NCBI RefSeq assembly: GCF_013343235.1
Contig: NZ_CP040094.1
Span: 6,319,001 to 6,383,000 of the forward strand
Direction of reading: 5' to 3'
Origin: Nostoc sp. TCL240-02
Lineage (GTDB): Bacteria; Cyanobacteriota; Cyanobacteriia; Cyanobacteriales; Nostocaceae
Length of the DNA: 64,000 nucleotides
Positions 31,406-39,697 of the stretch are shown one piece after another. The position numbers were made by a program, and so were the translations under genes. Under the pieces are notes generated by a model, which searched no databases, was not told the DNA's origin, and saw nothing but the letters and a program-made list of their open reading frames with translations. Numbering within the stretch: position 1 is the stretch's first letter; every line of letters starts with the position of its first letter.

Positions 31406-33850
31406 TTACGGTTGAATCCGAAGTGTTAACACCACTGTACTAGTGAGAGTCTGGGAAGGTAGCCAAGCTAAAAGCGATCGCTTAATTAATTCAATCACAG
31501 TCTGTTCCTTCAAGGATGAAGCCTGTTCATCTAGCAGCAACTGTCTCACCCGTCCCTGGCTAAGTTGGAATTCAAACACCAAATCACCACCGAAACCTCT
31601 AGGGAGTTGAATTGCTTGCAAGTATTGAGTCAGCAGAGAAATCATCTGCTGATTCAATCCCGTCACGCTCACAATCTGTAAATGAGGGACAGAGGATTCC
31701 TCTTTCCGTAAGGCTTTTAAATCTTCCAATTGTGGCATCGAGCTTTCGGAAACTGATAACAGGCTATCAAGATTACTAAAATCATCAGCATATCCAAGTT
31801 CAATTTCTGACAATGACTCCATCTCTTCAAACCGTTGCATCGGTTTTGCTGGCGCAGACATTGGGGATGGTGGTGGTAATACAGACATTGGAGATGGTGC
31901 AGATTGTTTCTTTGCTTTCTGGCGACTGCTTGCCATTCCACCCCCTGGAGCTGCACCAAAAGACACGTTACTAAAAATACCCTCATAGCTGATTGCTTCA
32001 GGTATTTCCACAGGTACTTGCACAGATATAGAATCCTGGTTGGGATTGACTCTGATATCATCACTGACGGCAACAAAAGCCGTATATTGCGATAACAGTT
32101 GATAAGTCAGAGCTGTATCTATCACCGCTTCTACACCTCCCTTTGTGTCGCCACTCACCATTTGATTCATTAAATCCTTGATGCGGGAACGTCCCCAAAG
32201 TTGAGCAATCGCAGGATTACCTGTTTGTGGAAAATCCAGATGAAAACTGTGCTGATAACGCCTACCACCTCCAGTAATGCCAGTAACGTGCAACTTTCCA
32301 GAATGCGCGTCTGGTTTGCGTCCAAATAACACTAACGGTTGCTCTGCAAATAAATCTGGTGGTGTCGATGGATACATGATTGGAGATTCACCATCACCTT
32401 CCCATTGCAATTGAATATTGGCGAGGACTGGATTATTGATTTGGTGGAAGAATTTTTCTACCACTTCATCTACAGGTTCATCATGGCGAATAATCCGAGC
32501 AATACCCCGTCCTAATTCTGCAATCCGATTGAGTAAGAAACGATTCACCGAACTACCTGCACCAAAGCTATGAAGGCGGGTTCCTGGCTGGAGACGCTGT
32601 TTAACTTCTGCTAAAATTTGGTTTTCGTTGCCGATATAGCCATCAGTTAGTAAAACAATATTTCGCAAGCGTCCCGGATTTGTGGGTTTTAAATTTAAGA
32701 CGGTGCGAATACCGCCTAACATTTCCGTTCCACCATCGGCGTTTAAACGATTGATATAGTTGATTGCTAATAAACGATTTTGGAAAGTATTGGCGAGGGG
32801 AACTGGTGAGAGTTGCTGTGTAGTATCGGAAAAATCAATAATGCTAAAGGTATCATCGGGATTGAGTCCATTGATAAAACGGCGCATCAATTCCTGACAT
32901 TGCATCAGTGGTTCGCCGCTTTGAGAACCGGAGGAGTCGATGAGAAACACCATATCTTTGGCGACAATCTCATCAGGACGGTACTCAACGGCGGGAATCA
33001 TGTATAAGGCAAAGTGTCCACCCCGTTCATCGGCTTGGGTAAGCGTAGTTGTTTGGGTGTTATTACTGCTAACTTGGTAGCGTAAAATTAGGTCTTTGTT
33101 GGGTATTGTGTCTCCACCACCTAGTTTGACATTCACTAACTGTCCTTCACGGATGATTTGGATTTGGTGAGAGGGTGAGTTAATATCTTGAATCTCAACG
33201 CCAGCATTAATTTCTATAGTGACATTAATATCATGACTTGAGCGCATCCCGGCTGGCAAAATGGGAGCGTTCAAGCGGGAAGCATCTGGAACTAAATCGG
33301 TATCTTGATTTAAAGTCATGGGTGCAATGGCTGAACCACCCCCGACAGCATTTTCTTCGATGGTGATTCCGGGAATGTAACGGGGGCCAACAACCATTGG
33401 GAAAACAAATTCGTAATTTCCCCCCTCAAATTTTAGGCTGTCGCTGTAGCGAATAATCACATCAATTTGTTCGCCTGGCTTGATGTTTGCCAGAGATTGG
33501 GTGAAGATATTGTCTCGTTCTTGTTCGAGAAGTCCGGCTGTCTGTCCTTGTTTTCTGGCTTGTTCGTAGATGGCTAAAGCTTCTTGACGTTTTTTGATGC
33601 TGCCTTGAATTGTGCGATCGCCTATACGAATCAGCATATCATCAACGGCGGCTTCATCGGGTAAGGGGAAAATATAAACGGCTTCTAGGGTTGTGGTAAA
33701 TGGATTTTCAAAACTTTGGGTAACTTCCACCCGTGAGATGTTACCAGCGATTTTGGCTTTTACTTCAGTGTGTTTGAGGGGAAAGGCAATCTGTTGGTTG
33801 AAGTTTTGCAGATATAAGCCACTGGGTTGTTGTTCTAGGGTTTGAGTCAT
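31406..33850 (-). CDS. VIT and von Willebrand A domain protein
   Basis: 814 aa. An N-terminal VIT domain (about 10-140) is marked by VEVTQSFENPF, EAVYIFPLPDEAAVDDM and the KKRQEALAIYEQARKQGQTA segment. A vWA domain (about 295-470) carries the metal-ion adhesion motif DSSGS near 302 and TDG near 407. A third beta-rich region follows, then a Pro/Ser/Met-rich linker (PSPMSVLPPPSPMSAPAKPM) and a C-terminal helical domain of about 130 residues. There is no signal peptide or anchor. This is the bacterial version of inter-alpha-inhibitor heavy chain proteins; its role in cyanobacteria is not known. It stands alone. Confidence 0.9.
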   Translation of the reverse strand: MTQTLEQQPSGLYLQNFNQQIAFPLKHTEVKAKIAGNISRVEVTQSFENPFTTTLEAVYIFPLPDEAAVDDMLIRIGDRTIQGSIKKRQEALAIYEQARKQGQTAGLLEQERDNIFTQSLANIKPGEQIDVIIRYSDSLKFEGGNYEFVFPMVVGPRYIPGITIEENAVGGGSAIAPMTLNQDTDLVPDASRLNAPILPAGMRSSHDINVTIEINAGVEIQDINSPSHQIQIIREGQLVNVKLGGGDTIPNKDLILRYQVSSNNTQTTTLTQADERGGHFALYMIPAVEYRPDEIVAKDMVFLIDSSGSQSGEPLMQCQELMRRFINGLNPDDTFSIIDFSDTTQQLSPVPLANTFQNRLLAINYINRLNADGGTEMLGGIRTVLNLKPTNPGRLRNIVLLTDGYIGNENQILAEVKQRLQPGTRLHSFGAGSSVNRFLLNRIAELGRGIARIIRHDEPVDEVVEKFFHQINNPVLANIQLQWEGDGESPIMYPSTPPDLFAEQPLVLFGRKPDAHSGKLHVTGITGGGRRYQHSFHLDFPQTGNPAIAQLWGRSRIKDLMNQMVSGDTKGGVEAVIDTALTYQLLSQYTAFVAVSDDIRVNPNQDSISVQVPVEIPEAISYEGIFSNVSFGAAPGGGMASSRQKAKKQSAPSPMSVLPPPSPMSAPAKPMQRFEEMESLSEIELGYADDFSNLDSLLSVSESSMPQLEDLKALRKEESSVPHLQIVSVTGLNQQMISLLTQYLQAIQLPRGFGGDLVFEFQLSQGRVRQLLLDEQASSLKEQTVIELIKRSLLAWLPSQTLTSTVVLTLRIQP

Positions 33851-34062
33851 AATCTTTACCTGGCGCTTTTGTTTCCTGTCTCTAGCGTAGGCGGGTTTTT
33901 CTGGGAGATATGCTCAGTTTTATGCTCAGTCGATGCTCAGTAGTAGGTTCACTTGTAAATAATGATTTTCGGTAAAATTGCCAGTCTAGTTACTGTATAC
34001 GTGTTTTATACTAATAAAACGTAACCTAAATTACATTAACCATACCTTACAAATTTATAACA

Positions 34063-34596
34063 GTGAATAAGTCACAGGCTATTAAGCTACTTGAAGGTGA
34101 AGGATGGACAACAGCAGATGCTAAACGTGCATTAGAGAAAATTGACTTTAATATTAATCCTGACGAAATTACTATTCGTAGAGCTATTTCACATTTTGCT
34201 GGTTCTGAACTAATAAATCGTCAGCGTCTTCAAGCTGCTCAGAAAGGTTTGGTAACGAAGAAAACAAACGAGCTTGAGCGAAAAGAAAAGGAATATGCAA
34301 CGAAAATTGATCGGCTTATAAATTCTCAAAGAGAGGAAAAGGATAAACGCGAAGCTGAAATTCAAAGTTTATACAGCAAAAGTAATCTTGTAGAAGATAG
34401 GCTCAAAGCTATAACTTCTCAAAATAAAGATTTGATAGTTGTAAATGAGCAACTAATGAAAGATAATAAAACCTTAAAAAATTTAATTGATGAAATCAGA
34501 CTCAAATTAGCTATAAATACCAAGAAAATTCTCCAGTATGAAGACAGCGAAATTCGGAAAGCAGTAATTCACTTATTCAAATCTACACTGGGTTAA
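34063..34596 (+). CDS. Coiled-coil protein, first gene of a three-gene cassette
   Basis: 177 aa with a GTG start; no ATG alternative gives the N-terminal helix. Residues 1-60 form a compact helical domain (SQAIKLLEGEGWTTADAKRAL). A long coiled coil then runs from about 65 to 150, and a short helix ends the protein. I do not recognise the family. It reads into the next gene with an 11-base gap. The cassette has low GC compared with its neighbours, which suggests transfer. Confidence 0.65.
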   Translation: MNKSQAIKLLEGEGWTTADAKRALEKIDFNINPDEITIRRAISHFAGSELINRQRLQAAQKGLVTKKTNELERKEKEYATKIDRLINSQREEKDKREAEIQSLYSKSNLVEDRLKAITSQNKDLIVVNEQLMKDNKTLKNLIDEIRLKLAINTKKILQYEDSEIRKAVIHLFKSTLG

Positions 34597-34607
34597 AAAA
34601 CAACTCT

Positions 34608-35048
34608 ATGACTGAGCATAACACTAAAAAAATAATTTTCAATGGTATGAGCTACCGCGATACTCAACGTGTTAACTCAAAAAATAGAAACAAGTTGAAG
34701 CAAGAAGATATACACTGGCTAAAAACAGAAGGTTACAAGAATGTTGGATGGAATAACCTTATTAGCCTTTATCATAAAATAAAGGATTTTTTAGATAAAT
34801 ATCAATTCGATGATTTGACACTTGAAGAATTATTTTTAGAAGCAGACCGAATTGGAAATAAATATTTTACCGTTCAAGAAATACAAGAAACTAATCACAG
34901 ATTAGCTAAAGAAGTGAATGAGATTGCAGAAGAGATCGATAAGCAATTTCCTGATACAGAAATAGAATTTATTGATTTTAGTAATAAGCCAAAAAAGACA
35001 TATAGGAAGCAAAATAATCAAAAGTTATACAGAACTGTCAAATATTAG
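34608..35048 (+). CDS. Hypothetical protein, second gene of the HNH cassette
   Basis: 146 aa, basic N-terminus (MTEHNTKKIIFNGMSYRDTQ) and C-terminus, with an acidic helical middle (FDDLTLEELFLEADRIGNKY). The middle ELFLEADRIGNKYFT resembles ELFKIADKIGSKRYH at the start of the next protein, so the two share a small helical motif. No known domain. Likely cotranscribed, with 11 bases to the HNH gene. Confidence 0.65.
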   Translation: MTEHNTKKIIFNGMSYRDTQRVNSKNRNKLKQEDIHWLKTEGYKNVGWNNLISLYHKIKDFLDKYQFDDLTLEELFLEADRIGNKYFTVQEIQETNHRLAKEVNEIAEEIDKQFPDTEIEFIDFSNKPKKTYRKQNNQKLYRTVKY

Positions 35049-35059
35049 AGGAAAGTCCA

Positions 35060-35509
35060 ATGAACCTTGAAGAAAAAGAACTGAATGAATTATTTAAAAT
35101 TGCAGATAAAATTGGCAGCAAACGCTATCATAAACTAACTCATCAAGATTTTGAAAATTATAGAAAATTCGATTACTGGCGATATGTTAATGGTGATTAT
35201 GAGTGTGGTACCACACAAGAAAGTAAAACTTGGGTGAGAGATAATTCAGACTGTTACTGTCCAATTTGTGGGGACAAGTATTTTGAAAAAGGTGGCAAAA
35301 CAATAGATCATAAGCTTCCTAGATCGCAATATCCCTGGTTATCAATGGAATTCAAGAATTTTTGGGTAATTTGTTTGATGTGTAACCAACAAAAGGGTGA
35401 GATGCATTGGTATGAGTATGAGCATTATATATTTGTTCGCTATCCTGATTATTATATTGGTGTAAAAGTTGCACGTCCTAGTTACTTGCTCCAGTCTCTC
35501 AAAGAATAA
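35060..35509 (+). CDS. HNH endonuclease, third gene of the cassette
   Basis: 149 aa. A C-terminal HNH fold holds CPICGDKYFEKGGKTIDHK from about residue 69, then LPRSQYPWLSMEFKNFWVIC, then CLMCNQQKGE. This gives four cysteines as two CxxC knuckles around the DH of the active site. GGAAAG precedes the ATG. HNH proteins cut DNA in defence systems, homing and mobile elements. Coupling to two unknown small proteins suggests a compact defence or mobile cassette, an inference from layout. Confidence 0.85.
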   Translation: MNLEEKELNELFKIADKIGSKRYHKLTHQDFENYRKFDYWRYVNGDYECGTTQESKTWVRDNSDCYCPICGDKYFEKGGKTIDHKLPRSQYPWLSMEFKNFWVICLMCNQQKGEMHWYEYEHYIFVRYPDYYIGVKVARPSYLLQSLKE

Positions 35510-35565
35510 AAAAATCTCGGCTCATTTCGGTGAAGGAATAATTGCCGCTTGTTATGCACTTGCGA

Positions 35566-35635
35566 AAAATTATTAACCAATCCAATATCGGATTTATAGT
35601 TTTTTTGTAGCTACAATTGGGTTATTAGAATTGTT
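35566..35635. repeat. Duplicated leader, copy 1
   Basis: The 70-base segment resembles 35936-36005 at a constant offset of 370 bases, sharing CCAATAT, GATTTATA/AATTTATA, TTTGTAG, AATTGG and TTATTAGAATT in the same order. It ends 24 bases before the 68-aa gene. Confidence 0.75.
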
Positions 35636-35659
35636 AAAAAATGATTTAGGAGTTGAAAT

Positions 35660-35866
35660 ATGAATGCTCACAAGATAGAACTTGTGTTAACTGAAGATGA
35701 AACTCTGACGCTACATGGTTTACCTTTTCATGCAGGTGACGCTGTGGAAGTGATTATTCTAGAAGCGAAGCCTCCAGATAACCAAGTAGCACTAAAATTC
35801 CAATTAGATACAAATCTTTATCCTTTGCACGATACACAGCCATACCATTATGAAAATCCATTTTAA
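35660..35866 (+). CDS. Small antitoxin-like protein (68 aa)
   Basis: 68 aa with GGAG 8 bases upstream. The first half (KIELVLTEDETLTLHGLPFHAGDAVEVIIL in parts: KIELVLTEDETLTLHGLPFH) resembles the swapped-hairpin fold of AbrB-like antitoxins, followed by a short acidic and Pro/Tyr tail. No toxin gene follows; the next gene encodes an NB-ARC ATPase. Orphan antitoxin or unrelated small protein. Confidence 0.55.
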   Translation: MNAHKIELVLTEDETLTLHGLPFHAGDAVEVIILEAKPPDNQVALKFQLDTNLYPLHDTQPYHYENPF

Positions 35867-35935
35867 TAAAAAGAAGAATACTATGCTAAAGCAAAATCTT
35901 TGAAAAAATAAGATGAAATTAACTTATTTTAAAGA

Positions 35936-36005
35936 AAAATTATTTGCCGCTCCAATATGGAATTTATACTTTCTTTGTAGGTAAAATTGGTTTATTAGAA
36001 TTATT
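35936..36005. repeat. Duplicated leader, copy 2
   Basis: Second copy of the segment at 35566-35635, about four-fifths identical by eye, placed upstream of the NB-ARC gene. Both copies end a short distance before a start codon, so they may be duplicated promoters or leaders. Confidence 0.75.
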
Positions 36006-36064
36006 TGAAACTCATTCCCAGATACCCTACTTATCTCATAAGTTGGAATCTAAACCATAGATGT

Positions 36065-37570
36065 ATGTCAAACTCGCTGAAAGCATCAACAGCAGGACTA
36101 GCAATTGTAGATAAATCCCGTCAACGTCTAGGTTGGACAAAAACTAACACGGCGCGTTGGTGGCAAGATGCCCATACCTCTAGAGCTACTTTACGCCGAT
36201 TTTGGCAAGGCGATCGCATCCAGCGAGAAATCTTCATCGCTATCTGCCAAGCTGTTGGTATTGTCAACTGGGAAGCGATCGCAGAATCATCTAATGCAGA
36301 CTTAGAATCTATTGCAGATATCACTACGCCTTACTTAGAATGCAATGAAGCACCCGATCTCGAAAGCTTTTATGGACGAAATCAGGAATTGGCGCAGTTA
36401 GAAGAATGGATAACTAGCCAAAACTGGAAATTAGTCACCATTAACGGTATCGCTGGTATTGGCAAAACCGCTCTAGCACTGGCTTTAGTAGACCGCATTC
36501 AGTCAAAATTTGATTGTTTAATTTGGAAGTCTCTACAAACTTCCCCATCTCTCATTTCCCTGCTGAATAGCTTACTAAACTCCTTTGAGCAAAGCGTTGC
36601 CCAAAATATTCAACAAGGTACTGCACAACTCATCCAGCAGTTACAAAAACGTCGCTGTCTGTTGATATTGGATGAATTCGAGGCTACTTTCTCCCAGCCA
36701 GAAGACCTCAGTTATGGTCAATTTATCCAACAATTAAGTCGAGAACGGCATCAAAGTTGTATTCTGATTAGCAGCCGCGAACAGATAAACACTGGTGAAA
36801 TTAATACTAAAACATTTCGCTGTTTAAATCTCAAAGGATTGCAAAAAATAGAGGCTGTAGAATTATTACAATCAAGGGGATTGACAGGCAAGGAACTGGG
36901 GTTATCAGTTTTAATTCAACTTTATCGCGGTAATCCCTTGGCGCTGAAACTAGTAACACCATTGATTCAGTCTGTATTTGCTGGGAATGTTGCTGCTTTT
37001 CTGAGTCAGCATACTCTAATTGTAGGCGATCGCTTGCGTGTGATTCTCAAACAGCAATTTGAGCAACTTTCCGGCTTAGAGCAAGACATTCTCTACTGGC
37101 TGGCTATTTGGCAAGAACCTGTCTCATTCTCTCGATTGCAAACCCATTTGCTGATATCCGTTGACCCAGCGATGGTTTTAGAGGGCATTGTAGCCTTAGA
37201 AAGGCGATCGCTTTTAGAAAAATGGGTCAGCGATTATGAATCCTCATTTACATTGCAACCCCTAGTAATGAAAGTGGTGACAGATGAATTGGTGGAACAT
37301 GCTGCTCAAGAGATTTATAAAGTTGTGCAGAGTAATGATATTCGTCATTTTCAGATATTGCGAACCCATTGGTTACTAAGACCAGGTACTGACGATATTG
37401 CAGGCGATCGCATTTTAACTCAACTTTGGAAAAAGCTTTGGCATTTGTATGGTGCAACTCTTCCACAAATATTTAATCAGATTCTGTTGTTGTTAAATGG
37501 TCAATCTCCTTTGGCAATGGGTTACATCAAGAGTAATGTTGCGATTCTCTCAGGAATAGAATCAGTTTAA
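36065..37570 (+). CDS. NB-ARC (STAND) ATPase with N-terminal helix-turn-helix, no sensor repeats
   Basis: 501 aa from the ATG at 36065 (MSNSLKASTAGLAIVDKSRQ); the longer frame starts inside the repeated leader. An N-terminal DNA-binding-like domain of about 75 residues (LGWTKTNTARWWQDAHTSRA) precedes the ATPase. Walker A GIAGIGKT is near 131, Walker B LLILDEFEA near 200 and ILISSREQ near 235. A winged-helix part follows near 340-420. Relatives usually carry WD40 or TPR sensor repeats next; this one ends about 80 residues later. STAND proteins act as inducible switches in signalling and defence. It may be a natural short form or a truncated copy. Confidence 0.82.
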   Translation: MSNSLKASTAGLAIVDKSRQRLGWTKTNTARWWQDAHTSRATLRRFWQGDRIQREIFIAICQAVGIVNWEAIAESSNADLESIADITTPYLECNEAPDLESFYGRNQELAQLEEWITSQNWKLVTINGIAGIGKTALALALVDRIQSKFDCLIWKSLQTSPSLISLLNSLLNSFEQSVAQNIQQGTAQLIQQLQKRRCLLILDEFEATFSQPEDLSYGQFIQQLSRERHQSCILISSREQINTGEINTKTFRCLNLKGLQKIEAVELLQSRGLTGKELGLSVLIQLYRGNPLALKLVTPLIQSVFAGNVAAFLSQHTLIVGDRLRVILKQQFEQLSGLEQDILYWLAIWQEPVSFSRLQTHLLISVDPAMVLEGIVALERRSLLEKWVSDYESSFTLQPLVMKVVTDELVEHAAQEIYKVVQSNDIRHFQILRTHWLLRPGTDDIAGDRILTQLWKKLWHLYGATLPQIFNQILLLLNGQSPLAMGYIKSNVAILSGIESV

Positions 37571-37610
37571 TAAAAAACAACCAGCCTAACTAACCGGCTG
37601 CATTAAATAA

Positions 37611-37697
37611 ATGAGTAATGAGTAATATCTATTACTTATTACTTGTTACTTATTACTTATTACTTGTTACTTATTACTTATTACTTATTACTCATTA
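37611..37697. repeat. Low-complexity TTACTTATTAC-type tandem repeat
   Basis: TTACTTATTAC and TTACTTGTTAC units repeat from 37611 to 37697, between the NB-ARC gene and devA, which converge. It is a typical Nostoc heptamer/decamer array. Confidence 0.85.
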
Positions 37698-37729
37698 CTT
37701 CAAAATTAAAGACAGTTGGAATCGGGGAT

Positions 37730-38434
37730 TTAAACCCTTGAATTTACGATAACAGCACGGTCATTTACTAATTTGCCATCTTCCATGTAGACAATGCGAT
37801 CGGCAATATCTAGAATGCGGTTGTCATGAGTAACTAAGAGAATAGTACAGTCCTGTTCTTTAGCTAGTTTTTGCATGAGGTTAACCACATCTCGTCCCGA
37901 TTTACTGTCAAGGGCGGCGGTGGGTTCATCTGCTAAGACTATTTGAGGACGACCTACCAACGCACGAGCGATCGCAACTCTTTGTTTTTGTCCCCCAGAT
38001 AAATCATCAGGATAATAATTCAGCCGATGCCCTAATCCTACCTCTTCTAACATTTGGGCTGAACGGGTTTTCATCTCTGCTGGCGAAATATTATTATGCA
38101 CTTCCAAACCCATTCTGACGTTCTGGAGTACTGTTAGGCTACCGTGCAAGTTGTGCGCTTGGAAAATATAGCCGTTATTGCGTCGCACCTGGGTTAGTTG
38201 TGCTGTACTAGCACCACAAAGTTCTTGTCCCAATATCTGCAAGCTGCCCGATTGGGCAGAACGCAAGCCGCCAGCTAAGGTGAGAAGTGTAGTTTTACCA
38301 GAACCAGAAGGGCCAGTCATAATAATAATTTCGCCGGCGTTAATATCTAGGTTGATATCAAAGAGAACTTGCTTGCGGAGTTGACCAGAACCAAAGTAAT
38401 GGTCGAGATTTTTAACAGAGATTACAGCAGGCAT
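37730..38434 (-). CDS. devA: DevA-family ABC transporter ATP-binding protein
   Basis: 234 aa. Walker A GPSGSGKTT near residue 40, Q-loop YIFQAHNLHGSL near 88, signature LSGGQKQR near 144, Walker B IVLADEPTAALDS near 160 and H-loop VTHD near 200. DevA powers the DevBCA exporter, known in Anabaena for heterocyst glycolipid export; other paralogues export other substrates. It is the last gene of a B-C-A order on the minus strand, after a short heptamer repeat. All motifs are intact. Confidence 0.92.
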   Translation of the reverse strand: MPAVISVKNLDHYFGSGQLRKQVLFDINLDINAGEIIIMTGPSGSGKTTLLTLAGGLRSAQSGSLQILGQELCGASTAQLTQVRRNNGYIFQAHNLHGSLTVLQNVRMGLEVHNNISPAEMKTRSAQMLEEVGLGHRLNYYPDDLSGGQKQRVAIARALVGRPQIVLADEPTAALDSKSGRDVVNLMQKLAKEQDCTILLVTHDNRILDIADRIVYMEDGKLVNDRAVIVNSRV

Positions 38435-38488
38435 ACTGATTTTAGATTTTAAATTTTAGATTTTGGATAAGTCTATTGTTGATTATCC

Positions 38489-38520
38489 CCATGCCCCATG
38501 CCCCATGCCCAATGCCCATT
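38489..38520. repeat. ATGCCCC heptamer repeats between devC and devA
   Basis: Four to five units of the ATGCCCC/ATGCCCA type lie in the intercistronic gap of the operon. They could form part of a transcript structure that sets relative expression. Confidence 0.75.
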
Positions 38521-38521
38521 T

Positions 38522-39697
38522 TTAAAACATATCTGCGGGGTCGGCAGACTGTAATTTTCGGGTGGCGATCGCACCAGAAATAATACACATAATCATAGTT
38601 AGTATTAGCACTGTGGTGGCTCGTGCTACGGTCATGTAAAGTGGCAAATTAGTAGCATTACGAGTTAGATGGTAAAGTCCTAAAGGTGCTATCATTCCTG
38701 GAATAAAGCCCAAAATTGCCAAAATTATCGCCTCTTCAAACACCACACCTAATAAGTAGAGATTGTTATACCCCATTGCTTTGAAGGTCGCGTATTCTTT
38801 GATATGAGAATTCACATCTGTAGAAAGAACTTGATAGACGATAATCACGCCTACCATAAACCCCATTCCTACACCCAAGCTAAAGATAAACCCGATGGCT
38901 GTATTTTTTTTCCAATAATCTGTTTCAAATTCGATAAATTCAGCTTTGGTCAAAACTTTAATATCATCATCTAAATGAGATTCTAAAGCTGCTTTAATTT
39001 GTTTTGGATCGTACCCTGGTTCGAGTTGAATCAAACCTAAACTGACACTGCTGGCTTCTCGTTTAGGAAATAGCCGCAAGAAGTTCTGGTCGCTGGTAAT
39101 TAGGTTCCCATCAGCTGCAAAGGATGCGCCGATTGAAAATAAGCCACTAATGGTAATCGTGCGGCGATCAATTTCAGTAGTTACAGGCAAGCCTTGTTCA
39201 ACTTGAGCGATCGCTTCTTTATAATCTCCTCTAGAGGCGCGATCGAACAGCAGGGTATCTGGTAGCTTCACCCGATCTATCTGGCTGTTCACATCTGGTA
39301 AGTTAAAAGCTTGCTTTTCAGGATTAATCCCGATAACTAGGACAGATGTCTTCTGGCGTGTTTTCGGATTCTTCCAATCGACAATGTTGACATACATTGG
39401 TTCTGCTGACTTCACCCCCTGTATGTCCATTGCTTGATACAGTCGCCGCCGTGTAAAGGTGGACGCATTTAAGACGTTACGGGCTTGAGGGCTAAGTAGA
39501 AAAATATCAGCCTGTATACTGTTGTGCAGTTTAGTATTACTGTCAAACAAGGCAGTCTGAAACCCTAGCTGCATAAACATCAGAATATCAGCGAAAGCAA
39601 TGCCTGACAATGCCACCAACAGACGGCTTTTTTCATGACTCAATTGCAACCATCCTAGAGGGGTTCGCTGCCGCAGTTGTTGAATAAATCCAATCAT
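38522..39697 (-). CDS. devC: DevC-family ABC transporter permease
   Basis: 391 aa. One membrane helix lies near residues 27-47 and three near the C-terminus (about 265-290, 315-340, 355-380), with a large periplasmic domain between. This is the FtsX/MacB-like layout of DevC. It overlaps the devB stop by four bases (39694-39697), so translation is coupled. Confidence 0.92.
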   Translation of the reverse strand: MIGFIQQLRQRTPLGWLQLSHEKSRLLVALSGIAFADILMFMQLGFQTALFDSNTKLHNSIQADIFLLSPQARNVLNASTFTRRRLYQAMDIQGVKSAEPMYVNIVDWKNPKTRQKTSVLVIGINPEKQAFNLPDVNSQIDRVKLPDTLLFDRASRGDYKEAIAQVEQGLPVTTEIDRRTITISGLFSIGASFAADGNLITSDQNFLRLFPKREASSVSLGLIQLEPGYDPKQIKAALESHLDDDIKVLTKAEFIEFETDYWKKNTAIGFIFSLGVGMGFMVGVIIVYQVLSTDVNSHIKEYATFKAMGYNNLYLLGVVFEEAIILAILGFIPGMIAPLGLYHLTRNATNLPLYMTVARATTVLILTMIMCIISGAIATRKLQSADPADMF

